NCBI GenBank assembly: GCA_963739625.1
Contig: CAVUAU010000010.1
Coordinates: 124,001 to 188,000, forward strand
Length of the DNA: 64,000 bases
Origin: Salinimicrobium sp963739625
Lineage (GTDB): Bacteria; Bacteroidota; Bacteroidia; Flavobacteriales; Flavobacteriaceae
Direction of reading: 5' to 3'
Shown: one piece after another, positions 52,045 through 59,891 of the stretch
Layout of the letters: every line of letters begins with the position of its first letter
Numbering within the stretch: position 1 is the first letter of the stretch
Notes under the pieces: model-generated
What the model saw: the letters and a program-made list of their open reading frames with translations, nothing else
Told to the model about the DNA's origin: nothing
The model's database searches: none
Translations under genes and position numbers: made by a program

Positions 52045-53113
52045 TTATTGGCCTGTTGTCTTCTGCTCCTTGCCGGCGGATTGCTCCTGCTTGCTGTCAT
52101 CTGACCGTTCTTTTTGGGCCAGATCTATTTCCAGGTCTTCCCGAAGAAACCTCACTATTGCCTGCAACACAACTTCGGTATTTTCAGATTTTAGATCGCT
52201 TCCCATAAAGTGGTTTTTCGGCTTCTCCAGCCTCACCAATTTCTTAAGGCTATCTGGAGTTGAAAATTGTTCATGCACCCCGGGATAGATCTCTACCTCC
52301 ACATGGTCATCTTCTTTTAAAAAGTTCTCGTAGTAGAAAAGCGTAAGGACAGGACTTTTTACTTTTTTGAAGGTTTCCCCGTTCATACTTGTCGCCAGCA
52401 GCACCTGAAGATCTACCAGCGCCCGGGAGGGATAAACAGTATCAAAGTATTGAGCAGTGATTTCATTTTCGGGTTCTATTCGATGCCTGTCCCCAAAGGA
52501 GACCATTTCTGCCAACTCATAGCCCCAGTGGGAATTCAGCAGAAAAGCACCGTCAAAGTCGTCTTCTATGTTGGGAGAAATATTGATAAGCGCATAAACC
52601 GAATCGGGATAGGTAGCGGCCAATTTTAGAGCAAGAGTGCCGCCGGTAGACGTACTCATAATGATCACCTTTTTGCCTATCTTTTTTCCAATAGCAAGCG
52701 CCTCTTTTGCCGATTCCCATGCGGCATCGGGTGAAAAATCCTGAAGTGCGGCATCAGGTTTTAATCCGTGACCGGCCCACCGTGCCAGGAAAATATTGGC
52801 GCCCAGGGTATCGGCAACCTGTTTATTGACGGGATAACCGTCGCGGTAACTGCCTGCAAACCCATGCAGGTAAACTATGCTGTATTCAGTTTTTGCCGGC
52901 ACCTTATTCTGCCAGATGATCCTGGCTTCATTATCCCTGCGCAGGGGCATTTTTGCCTCCCGTTGCTGCACGAATTCCTCAACTTCGGCCGGGGAATTTG
53001 GGAGCGTGGGTAAGTTTAGTGTTATAATCGGGACGGGGAATCTTAGGGCCCGTGAACCAGGTGACCAACATCACCACCAGCAGCACGGCCAGGATCAAAA
53101 GGAATTTTTTCAT
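52045..53113 (-). CDS. Alpha/beta hydrolase with N-terminal membrane anchor, frameshifted
   Basis: Serine hydrolase of the alpha/beta fold: 'IVYLHGFAGSYRDGYP' holds the oxyanion strand, 'IMSTSTGGTLALKLA' the nucleophile elbow (here STSTG), and 'GVHEQFSTPDS' or 'PKNHFMGSD' the His region. The longest frame starts at 52971 without an export signal. Upstream, 'MKKFLLILAVLLVVMLVTWF' begins at 53113 in another frame. Removing one A in the run at 52997-52999 joins them as NSPAEVEEFVQQREAKM. The restored protein has about 355 residues and an anchor facing the periplasm. Its substrate is unknown. Confidence 0.82.
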
Positions 53114-53210
53114 TAAGAAGAGCATTTACATGAGAAAGGGTAAAAACTAAGAGCGTTTTTACCCTTTCTCCCCCAATTTAAAAACAACCAACAACTAATC
53201 ACTGCCCGCA

Positions 53211-53393
53211 TTAAATATATTTATGGCTTCTAAGATATTCTTCAACCCGCTCGACCTCATCGGTCCTGGTTTGCTCAATCGCTTCTGAAAGCCGTTTTTC
53301 TGATACTCCCCATTTTTGAGTCCAATACTGCCACTCTTTTTCGGGGCCAAGATGCGGAACTTCTTTAGAAGTCCTGTTGTTCTTATGATTCAT
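53211..53393 (-). CDS. DUF3606-type small protein
   Basis: A 60-residue protein with 'EKEWQYWTQKWGVSEKRLSE' and 'AIEQTRTDEVERVEEYL', the DUF3606 pattern in which a Trp-Gly turn joins two helices. The family has no known function. A second copy lies at 54499-54690, and the two differ by a few residues in the core. It is leftward and apparently alone. Confidence 0.8.
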   Translation of the reverse strand: MNHKNNRTSKEVPHLGPEKEWQYWTQKWGVSEKRLSEAIEQTRTDEVERVEEYLRSHKYI

Positions 53394-53521
53394 CGCAAAT
53401 TTTTCTCTTCAATTTAAGATTTTTAGAAATGTCCCTGTGCTAAACGGGTTCTAAATCTTCTTTAAAGTTTTCTCAATTGTAGTCCCTTTCTTTCTTCGGA
53501 AGCTAAAGAAAAACTCCTCTT

Positions 53522-53534
53522 AAAATGCCATTTT
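53522..53534. repeat. Copy of the dispersed palindrome (AAAATGCCATTTT)
   Basis: Six-base arms about one central base, between the DUF3606 gene and the PepSY-like lipoprotein gene. Confidence 0.55.
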
Positions 53535-53602
53535 CGAAACCTGAAATAGCAACCGGGAAGAAATCAATATCCTCAGGATTTCTGAAGGTTTACAGCAAAA
53601 AA

Positions 53603-53640
53603 AATGCCCGGAAATTCGAAACTTCCGGGCATTGTATTTA
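53603..53640 (-). terminator. Terminator of the PepSY-like lipoprotein gene
   Basis: Arms AATGCCCGGAA (53603-53613) and TTCCGGGCATT (53623-53633) with A-rich flank on the left, giving the T run on the minus strand. Confidence 0.82.
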
Positions 53641-53652
53641 GATGAAGAAAGA

Positions 53653-54402
53653 TCAATCGTCTTCTTCCTCACTGTTGTCGTCCTCGCCATTCTTATCGTC
53701 CTCGCCAAGGTATTTTCCATTGTCATCAAATTTTATTTCGGTACCGTCGCTAAGTGTTACTTCATAAGTACCGTTGCTTTCGTGTTCAGCTTCTACGATG
53801 CTAAGACCGGGATAATGTTCTGCTATATAGCTCTGAATCATATCGGGTAGATCTGCTATCTCGATGTCTTCATCGTCGCTGTCATCATTGCCGAATTCAT
53901 CTTTTGCCTGCCCCAGGAAATTACCTTCAGCATCAAAAATGATCTCCACGTCGTTGCTCAACTTGAGCTCGTAATTACCATTGTTTTCCTGTTCTGCTTT
54001 TTCAATGGAGGCCGTTGGATAATTTGTTGCTATAAAAGAAAGGATGGACTGCGGCAAACTGGCTACAGGGATCTCCTCATCTCCAAATTTATCATCTCCA
54101 TCGTCATCTATTCCCAAAAAGTTTCCCTGAGCATCAAAAATAAGTTCCTTATCGTTGTTCAAAAGGACTTCGTAATTGCCGTTGTCTTCAACCTCTGCCT
54201 TTAAGATCAATGCTTCGGGATAGGTCGCTACGATATAATCAAGAGCAGGTTGCGGGAGAGAAGCGCTGTTGATATGCGAATCTGCCGTGAAAGCAGTGGC
54301 ATTAAGATCTGCACCGGGAATATCCCCGGGCTCATCATCGCCCGAACAAGCTGCTACCAGCAATCCCGCACAGGCTAAACCTAAAATTCTAAGTTTTTTC
54401 AT
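53653..54402 (-). CDS. Lipoprotein with three PepSY-like repeats
   Basis: The 249-residue protein has a lipobox near 'GLLVAACSGDD' (Cys19) and three repeats of about 60 residues (about 47-105, 115-170, 180-237). Each runs 'LPQxxxxYIAxxYPxASIxKAE' then 'NGNYExxLxNDxEIxFDAxGNFLG', closed by an acidic linker (DDDGDDKFGDEE). The repeats match the PepSY-like (DUF2874-type) fold of Bacteroidetes. The protein is very acidic and likely sits in the outer membrane or periplasm; the partner is unknown. It is leftward with its own terminator. Confidence 0.85.
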   Translation of the reverse strand: MKKLRILGLACAGLLVAACSGDDEPGDIPGADLNATAFTADSHINSASLPQPALDYIVATYPEALILKAEVEDNGNYEVLLNNDKELIFDAQGNFLGIDDDGDDKFGDEEIPVASLPQSILSFIATNYPTASIEKAEQENNGNYELKLSNDVEIIFDAEGNFLGQAKDEFGNDDSDDEDIEIADLPDMIQSYIAEHYPGLSIVEAEHESNGTYEVTLSDGTEIKFDDNGKYLGEDDKNGEDDNSEEEDD

Positions 54403-54498
54403 ACAGTTACTTTTTGTTCTAAGGTAAACGATTTAGTTGGTTTAAAATTGTTTTGGGCTGAAAACCAGGCGTCCTACACGGGTTTCACCTCCTTGGCA

Positions 54499-54690
54499 TC
54501 AACCTCCAATTTTCTTGTTGATAAGATATTTTTCAATATCCCTCACATCTGTACCCCCCGTTTTTTCAATAGCTTCGGTAAGCTGGGCATCGGTTATGCC
54601 CCACTTGTCTGTCCAGTAATCCCTTTCCCATTTCTCATTGGGATCTACATTGGTTTTTTCGGTGAATTCTTTACTTCTGTTGTCGCTCAT
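54499..54690 (-). CDS. DUF3606-type small protein, second copy
   Basis: A 63-residue protein with 'EKWERDYWTDKWGITDAQLT' followed by EAIEKTGGTDVRDIEKYL. It shares the core of the 53211-53393 protein, and the two flank the PepSY-like gene. I chose ATG 54690 (MSDNRSKEF); the frame extends to 54705. Function unknown. Confidence 0.8.
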   Translation of the reverse strand: MSDNRSKEFTEKTNVDPNEKWERDYWTDKWGITDAQLTEAIEKTGGTDVRDIEKYLINKKIGG

Positions 54691-54895
54691 TTTTTTTGTT
54701 TTCAAGATAGTCGTTGCATCACACCTGCTGTGTCAAAGCAATATTAAAATTCTAGAAAAAGCGAAGAATCTTTCTTCAGAAGAAGGAATCCTCCTCCACA
54801 AGGGCTGCCAAAAATGATTGCTGAAGCTTTTATTATATTTAATTATAAGCTGGAAAAATGCCATAAACTTCAGCTATAAAAATCGTTGAATTTGC

Positions 54896-54903
54896 TATTT
54901 TTG
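54896..54903 (+). promoter_or_regulatory. -7 box (TATTTTTG) before a possible microprotein
   Basis: TATTTTTG matches TAnnTTTG, 36 bases before the ATG at 54940. No TTTG at the usual -33 spacing was found. Confidence 0.4.
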
Positions 54904-54939
54904 AGTTCCCTACAGTTTCTATAAGTAAAAAATTCTAAA

Positions 54940-55041
54940 ATGGAGTTTATAGTTGCCTCATATTGGGCTGTAGGTGCCATTGCCGTGATCGCGGCCGTAG
55001 TTTACTGCTATAAAACCTGGAAGAAATATTGATCTTCTGAA
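54940..55041 (+). CDS. Possible 33-residue single-span membrane protein
   Basis: A short frame, MEFIVASYWAVGAIAVIAAV then VYCYKTWEEILIF, predicts one membrane helix at about residues 4-23. It has a -7 box upstream and fills the gap before the convergent serine hydrolase gene. A frame change near its end would give a KTWKKY ending instead. Not a recognised family; it could be chance. Confidence 0.35.
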
Positions 55042-55078
55042 GCCCGCTGAATTGCCGGGATATTTCTTCATTATACCC

Positions 55079-56410
55079 TTACTTTACCGCCTCACAAATA
55101 CCACCTAAAAAGGCATTAACATCAAAATCGGGCTCCTCCACGAGGCCCATCCTCACCACCACGAGGTCCAGGGAGGGAATTATGAACACGTATTGCCCCT
55201 GGAATCCATTAGCCGAAAACATATCCCGTGGCACATTTGGAAATTTACCGCCCGCGTTGAGCCAGAAGTGGGCTCCATATTGCCCGTTTGAACCCTCTGT
55301 TGGTTTGACGGTGTAATCTACCCATGAGGGCTCAAAAAGTTGTTCCCCATTCCAGTTGCCACGATGCAGATAAAGCAGCCCGAATTTTGCCCAATCCCTG
55401 GGGGTGGCCCAGGAATAAGAGGAGCCTACATAATTGCCCACCAAATCTGTTTCAATGGTCATGGAACTCATCCCTATCCTGTCTATCAATTGGGAATACC
55501 AATAGTCCAGGTATTCCTGATGTGAGCCAAATTGCTTCCTGATAAATGCCGACAGTAAATTTGAAGTTCCCGAGGAGTAGTTCCAGCTGTTTCCCGGCTC
55601 GCCCACCAATGGCTTATGCAGCTGCACCTGTGACATATCTTCGGCTAAAAAGAGCATTTTTGTGACATCAGAAATTCTTGTGTAGTCTTCGTCCCACTCC
55701 AGTCCGCTATTCATTCTTAGCAGGTCATTCAGGCTGATCTTTGATCTTTGGTCTTTTTCCCATTCGGGGAACAAGTGATCCTGTTCTGTGGAAATCTTTC
55801 CCTGTCGCTGCAAAACCCCAAGGATGGTACTGGTAATGCTCTTGGTCATTGACCAGCCCTGCTGCGGAGTTTCAGAAGAAAAACCCGCGGCATATTTTTC
55901 CCCAAGCAGATGATCCCTATAAAGAACGACCACCGCACGGGTTTGGTTGGAAGGCTCAAAAGCAAGATCCAGAGCTGCATTAAGCTGCTCATAATCTACA
56001 CTGGCAAAGGTAGAATCTTTAGGTTTGCCCGTACCGTAAGGATAAGCGGCGGCGCTTGTGGAAAAATTCCGTGCAGGCCGTTCAGTTTCCCTTTCTCCCC
56101 TTTTGGTATCTTCAGGTAAAAGGGTACAACCAATTCCTTCTTCAAAAACAGATTTGCGGGCTTTTATTCCGAAGACCTTTGAAACAGCAACTTCAGACTT
56201 AAGAATTTTACTCTCGGCCCAGGAAACAGGCGAAAAATTGTTGTCTTGTGCCGCGACAGTTTCGGGTTCACGATGGGCAACAAAAGTACAGGAACACATA
56301 TTTTTGGAAGCAAAGCCGGTAATAAGGTCCAACCGGGGATAATAAATGAATCCAATTACGGTGATCGCTAAAAACACGAGCAGCAGACTGTAGATAAAGA
56401 CTTTTTTCAA
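55079..56410 (-). CDS. Membrane-anchored serine hydrolase, beta-lactamase/DD-peptidase fold
   Basis: The 443-residue protein has an N-terminal membrane segment (about 5-24) and a class C beta-lactamase fold. The nucleophile motif is 'GWSMTKSITST' (SxxK), the second motif is 'WNYSSGTSNLL', and the C-terminal part has 'QYVFIIPSLDLVVVRMG'. It belongs to the large 'serine hydrolase' family, with esterase or peptidase members; antibiotic resistance should not be inferred. It is leftward and alone. Confidence 0.9.
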   Translation of the reverse strand: MKKVFIYSLLLVFLAITVIGFIYYPRLDLITGFASKNMCSCTFVAHREPETVAAQDNNFSPVSWAESKILKSEVAVSKVFGIKARKSVFEEGIGCTLLPEDTKRGERETERPARNFSTSAAAYPYGTGKPKDSTFASVDYEQLNAALDLAFEPSNQTRAVVVLYRDHLLGEKYAAGFSSETPQQGWSMTKSITSTILGVLQRQGKISTEQDHLFPEWEKDQRSKISLNDLLRMNSGLEWDEDYTRISDVTKMLFLAEDMSQVQLHKPLVGEPGNSWNYSSGTSNLLSAFIRKQFGSHQEYLDYWYSQLIDRIGMSSMTIETDLVGNYVGSSYSWATPRDWAKFGLLYLHRGNWNGEQLFEPSWVDYTVKPTEGSNGQYGAHFWLNAGGKFPNVPRDMFSANGFQGQYVFIIPSLDLVVVRMGLVEEPDFDVNAFLGGICEAVK

Positions 56411-56597
56411 CTTTGGGAGATTTTGAATTAAATATACATTTTTAGCACTTAACCCTAATGGAGTGAATTGTAGTTTCCAACAGCTCTCTTTATACCGGTT
56501 ATAAATACCTCACTCGCAGTATTAAATAGTTTCAAAAAATAGAAAATATCTCGTAAATTAACAGGTAGTTTTAATTTAACCACCAATTCGAAATACT

Positions 56598-57074
56598 ATG
56601 AAAACACTAAAGCTTTTTGGAAAATCGTTCTTTGGGTTGATTTTGATTTTATTGTTCATGAATTCCTGTGAACAGGAAAAAGAGGTCAATTTAGCCGAAG
56701 ATGAGGAGCTTCGAAACGATGTTTACGAACAGATCCTTAGCAATGAAGCCTTGTTTACTGAATTTATGGAGGAAATGCGCGCGAGCGATAAACCCATGGA
56801 ATGGATGAGCCGCCACAAACCAATGATGCGCAATATGTACGGCCGCAATCAAATGCAGCGAATGATGCGTAACAATCCCGGGACCATGGATTCTCTCATG
56901 CAAAACATGATGGTAATGATGGAGCAGGATAGCAGCATGATTCGAAGAAATCCTCAAATGCGACAAAAGATCATGAGACACATGATGATGATCATGCAAC
57001 GCGACACTGCAGCTTATAACCAGATGCAGCAAATGATGAAGCAGAAGGGGAACATGAACTCCAACATGAGGTAA
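56598..57074 (+). CDS. Methionine-rich lipoprotein
   Basis: The 158-residue protein has a lipoprotein signal (hydrophobic segment, then 'LLFMNSCEQEKE', Cys24). The mature part is very rich in Met, in clusters such as 'MMRNMYGRNQMQRMMRN' and 'MRHMMMIMQRD', with few hydrophobic residues otherwise. Met-rich clusters in periplasmic proteins often bind Cu(I) or Ag(I), so a copper-handling role is reasonable inference. The neighbouring genes are a membrane protein, a CDF transporter and an ACR3 transporter, giving a metal theme. I do not recognise the family. Confidence 0.7.
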   Translation: MKTLKLFGKSFFGLILILLFMNSCEQEKEVNLAEDEELRNDVYEQILSNEALFTEFMEEMRASDKPMEWMSRHKPMMRNMYGRNQMQRMMRNNPGTMDSLMQNMMVMMEQDSSMIRRNPQMRQKIMRHMMMIMQRDTAAYNQMQQMMKQKGNMNSNMR

Positions 57075-57130
57075 AAAAGGCTCGGCTCCTGGCGATCTAA
57101 GAACCTGAAAATTAAAATTTTAAAGCAGTT

Positions 57131-57149
57131 CCTAAAATGCCATTTTAGG
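57131..57149. repeat. Copy of the dispersed palindrome (CCTAAAATG-C-CATTTTAGG)
   Basis: A perfect 9-bp inverted repeat about one base, following the Met-rich lipoprotein gene. It may act as a weak terminator. Confidence 0.6.
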
Positions 57150-57244
57150 GACCTCCCCTATTATTGAGCTCGCGTGGAGGGAAATCAGATGTTTTTCCTG
57201 AAAAATTTCTATAGCTTTGCGGCCCAAAAAATCCTCAAAAAGCG

Positions 57245-57634
57245 ATGGAGCACGATAATGAAATTCAGGAAAGGCCACAGCTGTATTCAAAGACAATTAT
57301 CCTGGGCTTTTCCATTATGTTCTCCACTATTTTCGCGGCTGTGCTGCTCATGGCCAATTTGAGAACCCTGGGCATGAATTCTGCCCGCATTAAAGTTTTG
57401 ATCTTCGGGATCCTCTACGTGGTCGGGACGGGTATTGCCATCCAGGTATTTGAGCTGGCACCCATGCTTACAGTCATAGCAAATGTGATAGGGGCAGCAA
57501 TCTTGAACGAATTCTTCTGGAACAAATATATTGGCAGTGATGTGGAATATGACAAGAGAAGCTGGTTAAAACCTCTGCTCATCTCAATGGGTATCGTATT
57601 GCTCGTGTTTTTCTTGCTTACCATGGCGATGTAA
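57245..57634 (+). CDS. Small membrane protein of unknown function
   Basis: The 129-residue protein has a short charged N terminus and about four membrane helices (about 18-38, 49-68, 72-90 and 108-127). No family motif is recognised. It lies between the Met-rich lipoprotein and the CDF transporter genes in the same direction, separated from each by palindromes. Confidence 0.65.
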   Translation: MEHDNEIQERPQLYSKTIILGFSIMFSTIFAAVLLMANLRTLGMNSARIKVLIFGILYVVGTGIAIQVFELAPMLTVIANVIGAAILNEFFWNKYIGSDVEYDKRSWLKPLLISMGIVLLVFFLLTMAM

Positions 57635-57663
57635 TTCAGGATTTAAAATTTAAGGTTTGACGG

Positions 57664-57687
57664 GATCAAAAATGCCCTTTTTGGATC
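57664..57687. repeat. Copy of the dispersed palindrome (GATC-AAAAATGCCCTTTTT-GGATC)
   Basis: An imperfect palindrome with GATC at both ends, downstream of the 57245 gene. Confidence 0.5.
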
Positions 57688-57840
57688 TCTTTATTCTCTT
57701 CCCTTTCTCTTTTTTCTGAAATTTAGCCACTAATCTTCGCGGCGCTACGTTCAGGATGGCCTGGCTATTAAAAAATTCTATTAGAACCTCCTTCGGTTCG
57801 ATTTCATAATTTTACCTTTCCACGGCTAAAAAAACAATAG

Positions 57841-58635
57841 ATGAAAAAGTCGATTTTCGAAATTTCCAAGATGGATTGTCCTTCAGAAGAAAATTTGATC
57901 CGCATGAAGCTGGATGGGATGCCGGGCGTCAAAAATCTTGATTTTGATATCCCGAAGAGAAAATTAACCGTATTTCATTCCGGAGAAATTGACCAAATAG
58001 AAAAATCTTTAATCGGATTAAAACTGGGAACTAAAAGAATAGCTACAGAACAAACCGACCAAACCGATTTTGAGGAACATGCACATCAGAAAAAACTTCT
58101 GTGGTCGGTATTAGTAATAAACTTTGCTTTTTTCATCATTGAGATGACCACCGGCTTGATCTCAAAATCAATGGGATTGGTCGCAGACAGTTTAGACATG
58201 TTAGCCGATTCTTTTGTCTACGGGATCAGTCTTTTCGCGGTAGGCAAATCAATTGTAAGAAAGAAGAAGATTGCCAATTTAGCCGGATATTTCCAGATAT
58301 TACTGGCCCTTATAGGATTTGCAGAGGTGCTAAGGAGATTCTTCGGAAATGAGAGACTTCCCGATTTTTCGACAATGATCATTGTTTCAGTTCTTGCGTT
58401 GATCGCAAATGGATTTTGTTTATACCTGCTTCAGAAATCCAAGAGCAAAAAAGAAGCTCATATGGAAGCCAGTATGATCTTCACCTCCAATGACGTGATC
58501 ATCAACCTGGGAGTGATCATTGCCGGGCTGCTTGTAAACTGGTTCAATTCAGGAATGCCAGACCTCATCATTGGAACGATCGTTTTTATTCTCGTGATCC
58601 AGGGGGCTGTAAGAATATTGAAACTGGGAAAATAG
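57841..58635 (+). CDS. CDF-type cation transporter with N-terminal HMA-like domain
   Basis: The 264-residue protein begins with an HMA-like segment, 'MKKSIFEISKMDCPSEENLI', in which the single Cys13 replaces the usual CxxC. It is followed by about six membrane helices like a cation diffusion facilitator; 'GLVADSLDMLADSFVYGISL' (about 112-131) carries the Asp pair of the metal site, without the usual His. Zn(II), Fe(II) or Mn(II) could be the substrate. It is 36 bases upstream of the ACR3 gene and probably cotranscribed. Confidence 0.8.
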   Translation: MKKSIFEISKMDCPSEENLIRMKLDGMPGVKNLDFDIPKRKLTVFHSGEIDQIEKSLIGLKLGTKRIATEQTDQTDFEEHAHQKKLLWSVLVINFAFFIIEMTTGLISKSMGLVADSLDMLADSFVYGISLFAVGKSIVRKKKIANLAGYFQILLALIGFAEVLRRFFGNERLPDFSTMIIVSVLALIANGFCLYLLQKSKSKKEAHMEASMIFTSNDVIINLGVIIAGLLVNWFNSGMPDLIIGTIVFILVIQGAVRILKLGK

Positions 58636-58671
58636 CCGAAACAACAGCTTTTGCTGTAAGACTTATAGAAA

Positions 58672-59718
58672 ATGACGACAAAAAAATTAAGTTTTCTGAA
58701 TAAAAATCTAACGCTTTGGATCTTTCTTGCCATGGCTTTGGGAGTTGGCCTGGGATATTTTTTTCCAACTTTCCCAAACGTCATCAATTCTTTTAGTAGC
58801 GGGACCACCAATATTCCAATCGCAATTGGTTTGATCTTAATGATGTACCCTCCTTTGGCAAAGGTCAATTATTCCTTACTCCCAAAGGTTTTTAAAAACG
58901 TAAAGATCCTTTCTGTTTCCCTTGTTCTCAACTGGATAATTGGTCCTGTCCTGATGTTTTTCCTGGCAATTACGTTCTTACGGGATTACCCGGAATATAT
59001 GGTTGGCCTGATCTTGATTGGTTTGGCACGTTGTATTGCAATGGTTTTGGTGTGGAACGACCTTGCCGAAGGAAGCAGTGATTATGGAGCAGGTTTGGTT
59101 GCCCTAAACAGCATTTTCCAGGTCTTTGCCTACAGCTTTTATGCGTGGATCTTTATAACGGTTCTTCCACCCTATTTCGGCTTTGAAGGCGCAATTGTGG
59201 ATATTTCAATTGGGACCATTGCAGAAAGTGTAGCCATCTATTTAGGTATTCCATTTGCCCTGGGAATATTAAGCCGGTTTGTCCTGGTGAAACAAAAAGG
59301 ACTAGACTGGTATAACAATAGATTCATTTCCACAGTTTCACCAATGACCTTGATCGCATTACTGTTTACCATTGTAGTGATGTTTTCGCTGAAGGGAGAA
59401 TTAATCGTTGAGATCCCAATGGATGTGCTCATGATTGCTATTCCGCTGCTGGTATATTTTAGCCTCATGTTCATCATTGGCTTTTTCTTAACCAAAGCAA
59501 TGGGCGCGGAATATGACAAAACAGCTTCGGTAGCTTTTACGGCCGCAGGAAACAACTTTGAACTGGCTATTGCGGTTGCCATTGCTGTGTTCGGTTTAAA
59601 TTCAGGACAGGCTTTTGCAGGAGTTATTGGTCCTTTGGTTGAAGTTCCGGCATTGATCTTTTTGGTTCGGGTTTCTTTCTGGCTGCGTAAAAAGTACTAC
59701 GGAAAAGTGCACATTTAA
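58672..59718 (+). CDS. ACR3-type arsenite/bile-acid-family transporter
   Basis: The 348-residue protein has ten helices and the ACR3 signature 'GLARCIAMVLVWNDLAEGSS' (about 118-137), including the Cys needed for arsenite export in characterised members, and 'AFTAAGNNFELAIAVAIAVF' (about 284-303). Arsenite, or sometimes antimonite, is expelled by proton antiport. No arsR or arsC gene is next to it in this window, so arsenic control is not shown. It ends at a terminator shared with the glycosyltransferase gene. Confidence 0.9.
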   Translation: MTTKKLSFLNKNLTLWIFLAMALGVGLGYFFPTFPNVINSFSSGTTNIPIAIGLILMMYPPLAKVNYSLLPKVFKNVKILSVSLVLNWIIGPVLMFFLAITFLRDYPEYMVGLILIGLARCIAMVLVWNDLAEGSSDYGAGLVALNSIFQVFAYSFYAWIFITVLPPYFGFEGAIVDISIGTIAESVAIYLGIPFALGILSRFVLVKQKGLDWYNNRFISTVSPMTLIALLFTIVVMFSLKGELIVEIPMDVLMIAIPLLVYFSLMFIIGFFLTKAMGAEYDKTASVAFTAAGNNFELAIAVAIAVFGLNSGQAFAGVIGPLVEVPALIFLVRVSFWLRKKYYGKVHI

Positions 59719-59793
59719 AGGCATTTACAAAAGATTTCTCTTCTGAAGATCCGGCATCGGAATAATAACTTCTTTTATTTGCCTTTAGAAAGG

Positions 59794-59817
59794 AGCTCAA
59801 AAATATCATTTTCGAGA
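59794..59817. repeat. Copy of the dispersed palindrome (AAAATATCATTTT type)
   Basis: GCTC-AAAAATATCATTTTCGAG, with imperfect flanks, between the ACR3 gene and the terminator. Confidence 0.45.
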
Positions 59818-59841
59818 CCTCTTCTTCCGCAGCAAGAAAAA

Positions 59842-59870
59842 AAAGGAACCTTCACAGGTTCCTCTTTTTT
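59842..59870. terminator. Bidirectional terminator between the ACR3 and glycosyltransferase genes
   Basis: Arms AGGAACCT (59844-59851) and AGGTTCCT (59856-59863), 4-base loop, A-rich left and T-rich right flanks. Confidence 0.82.
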
Positions 59871-59891
59871 CTTTTCAATAGCTAAAATTTT

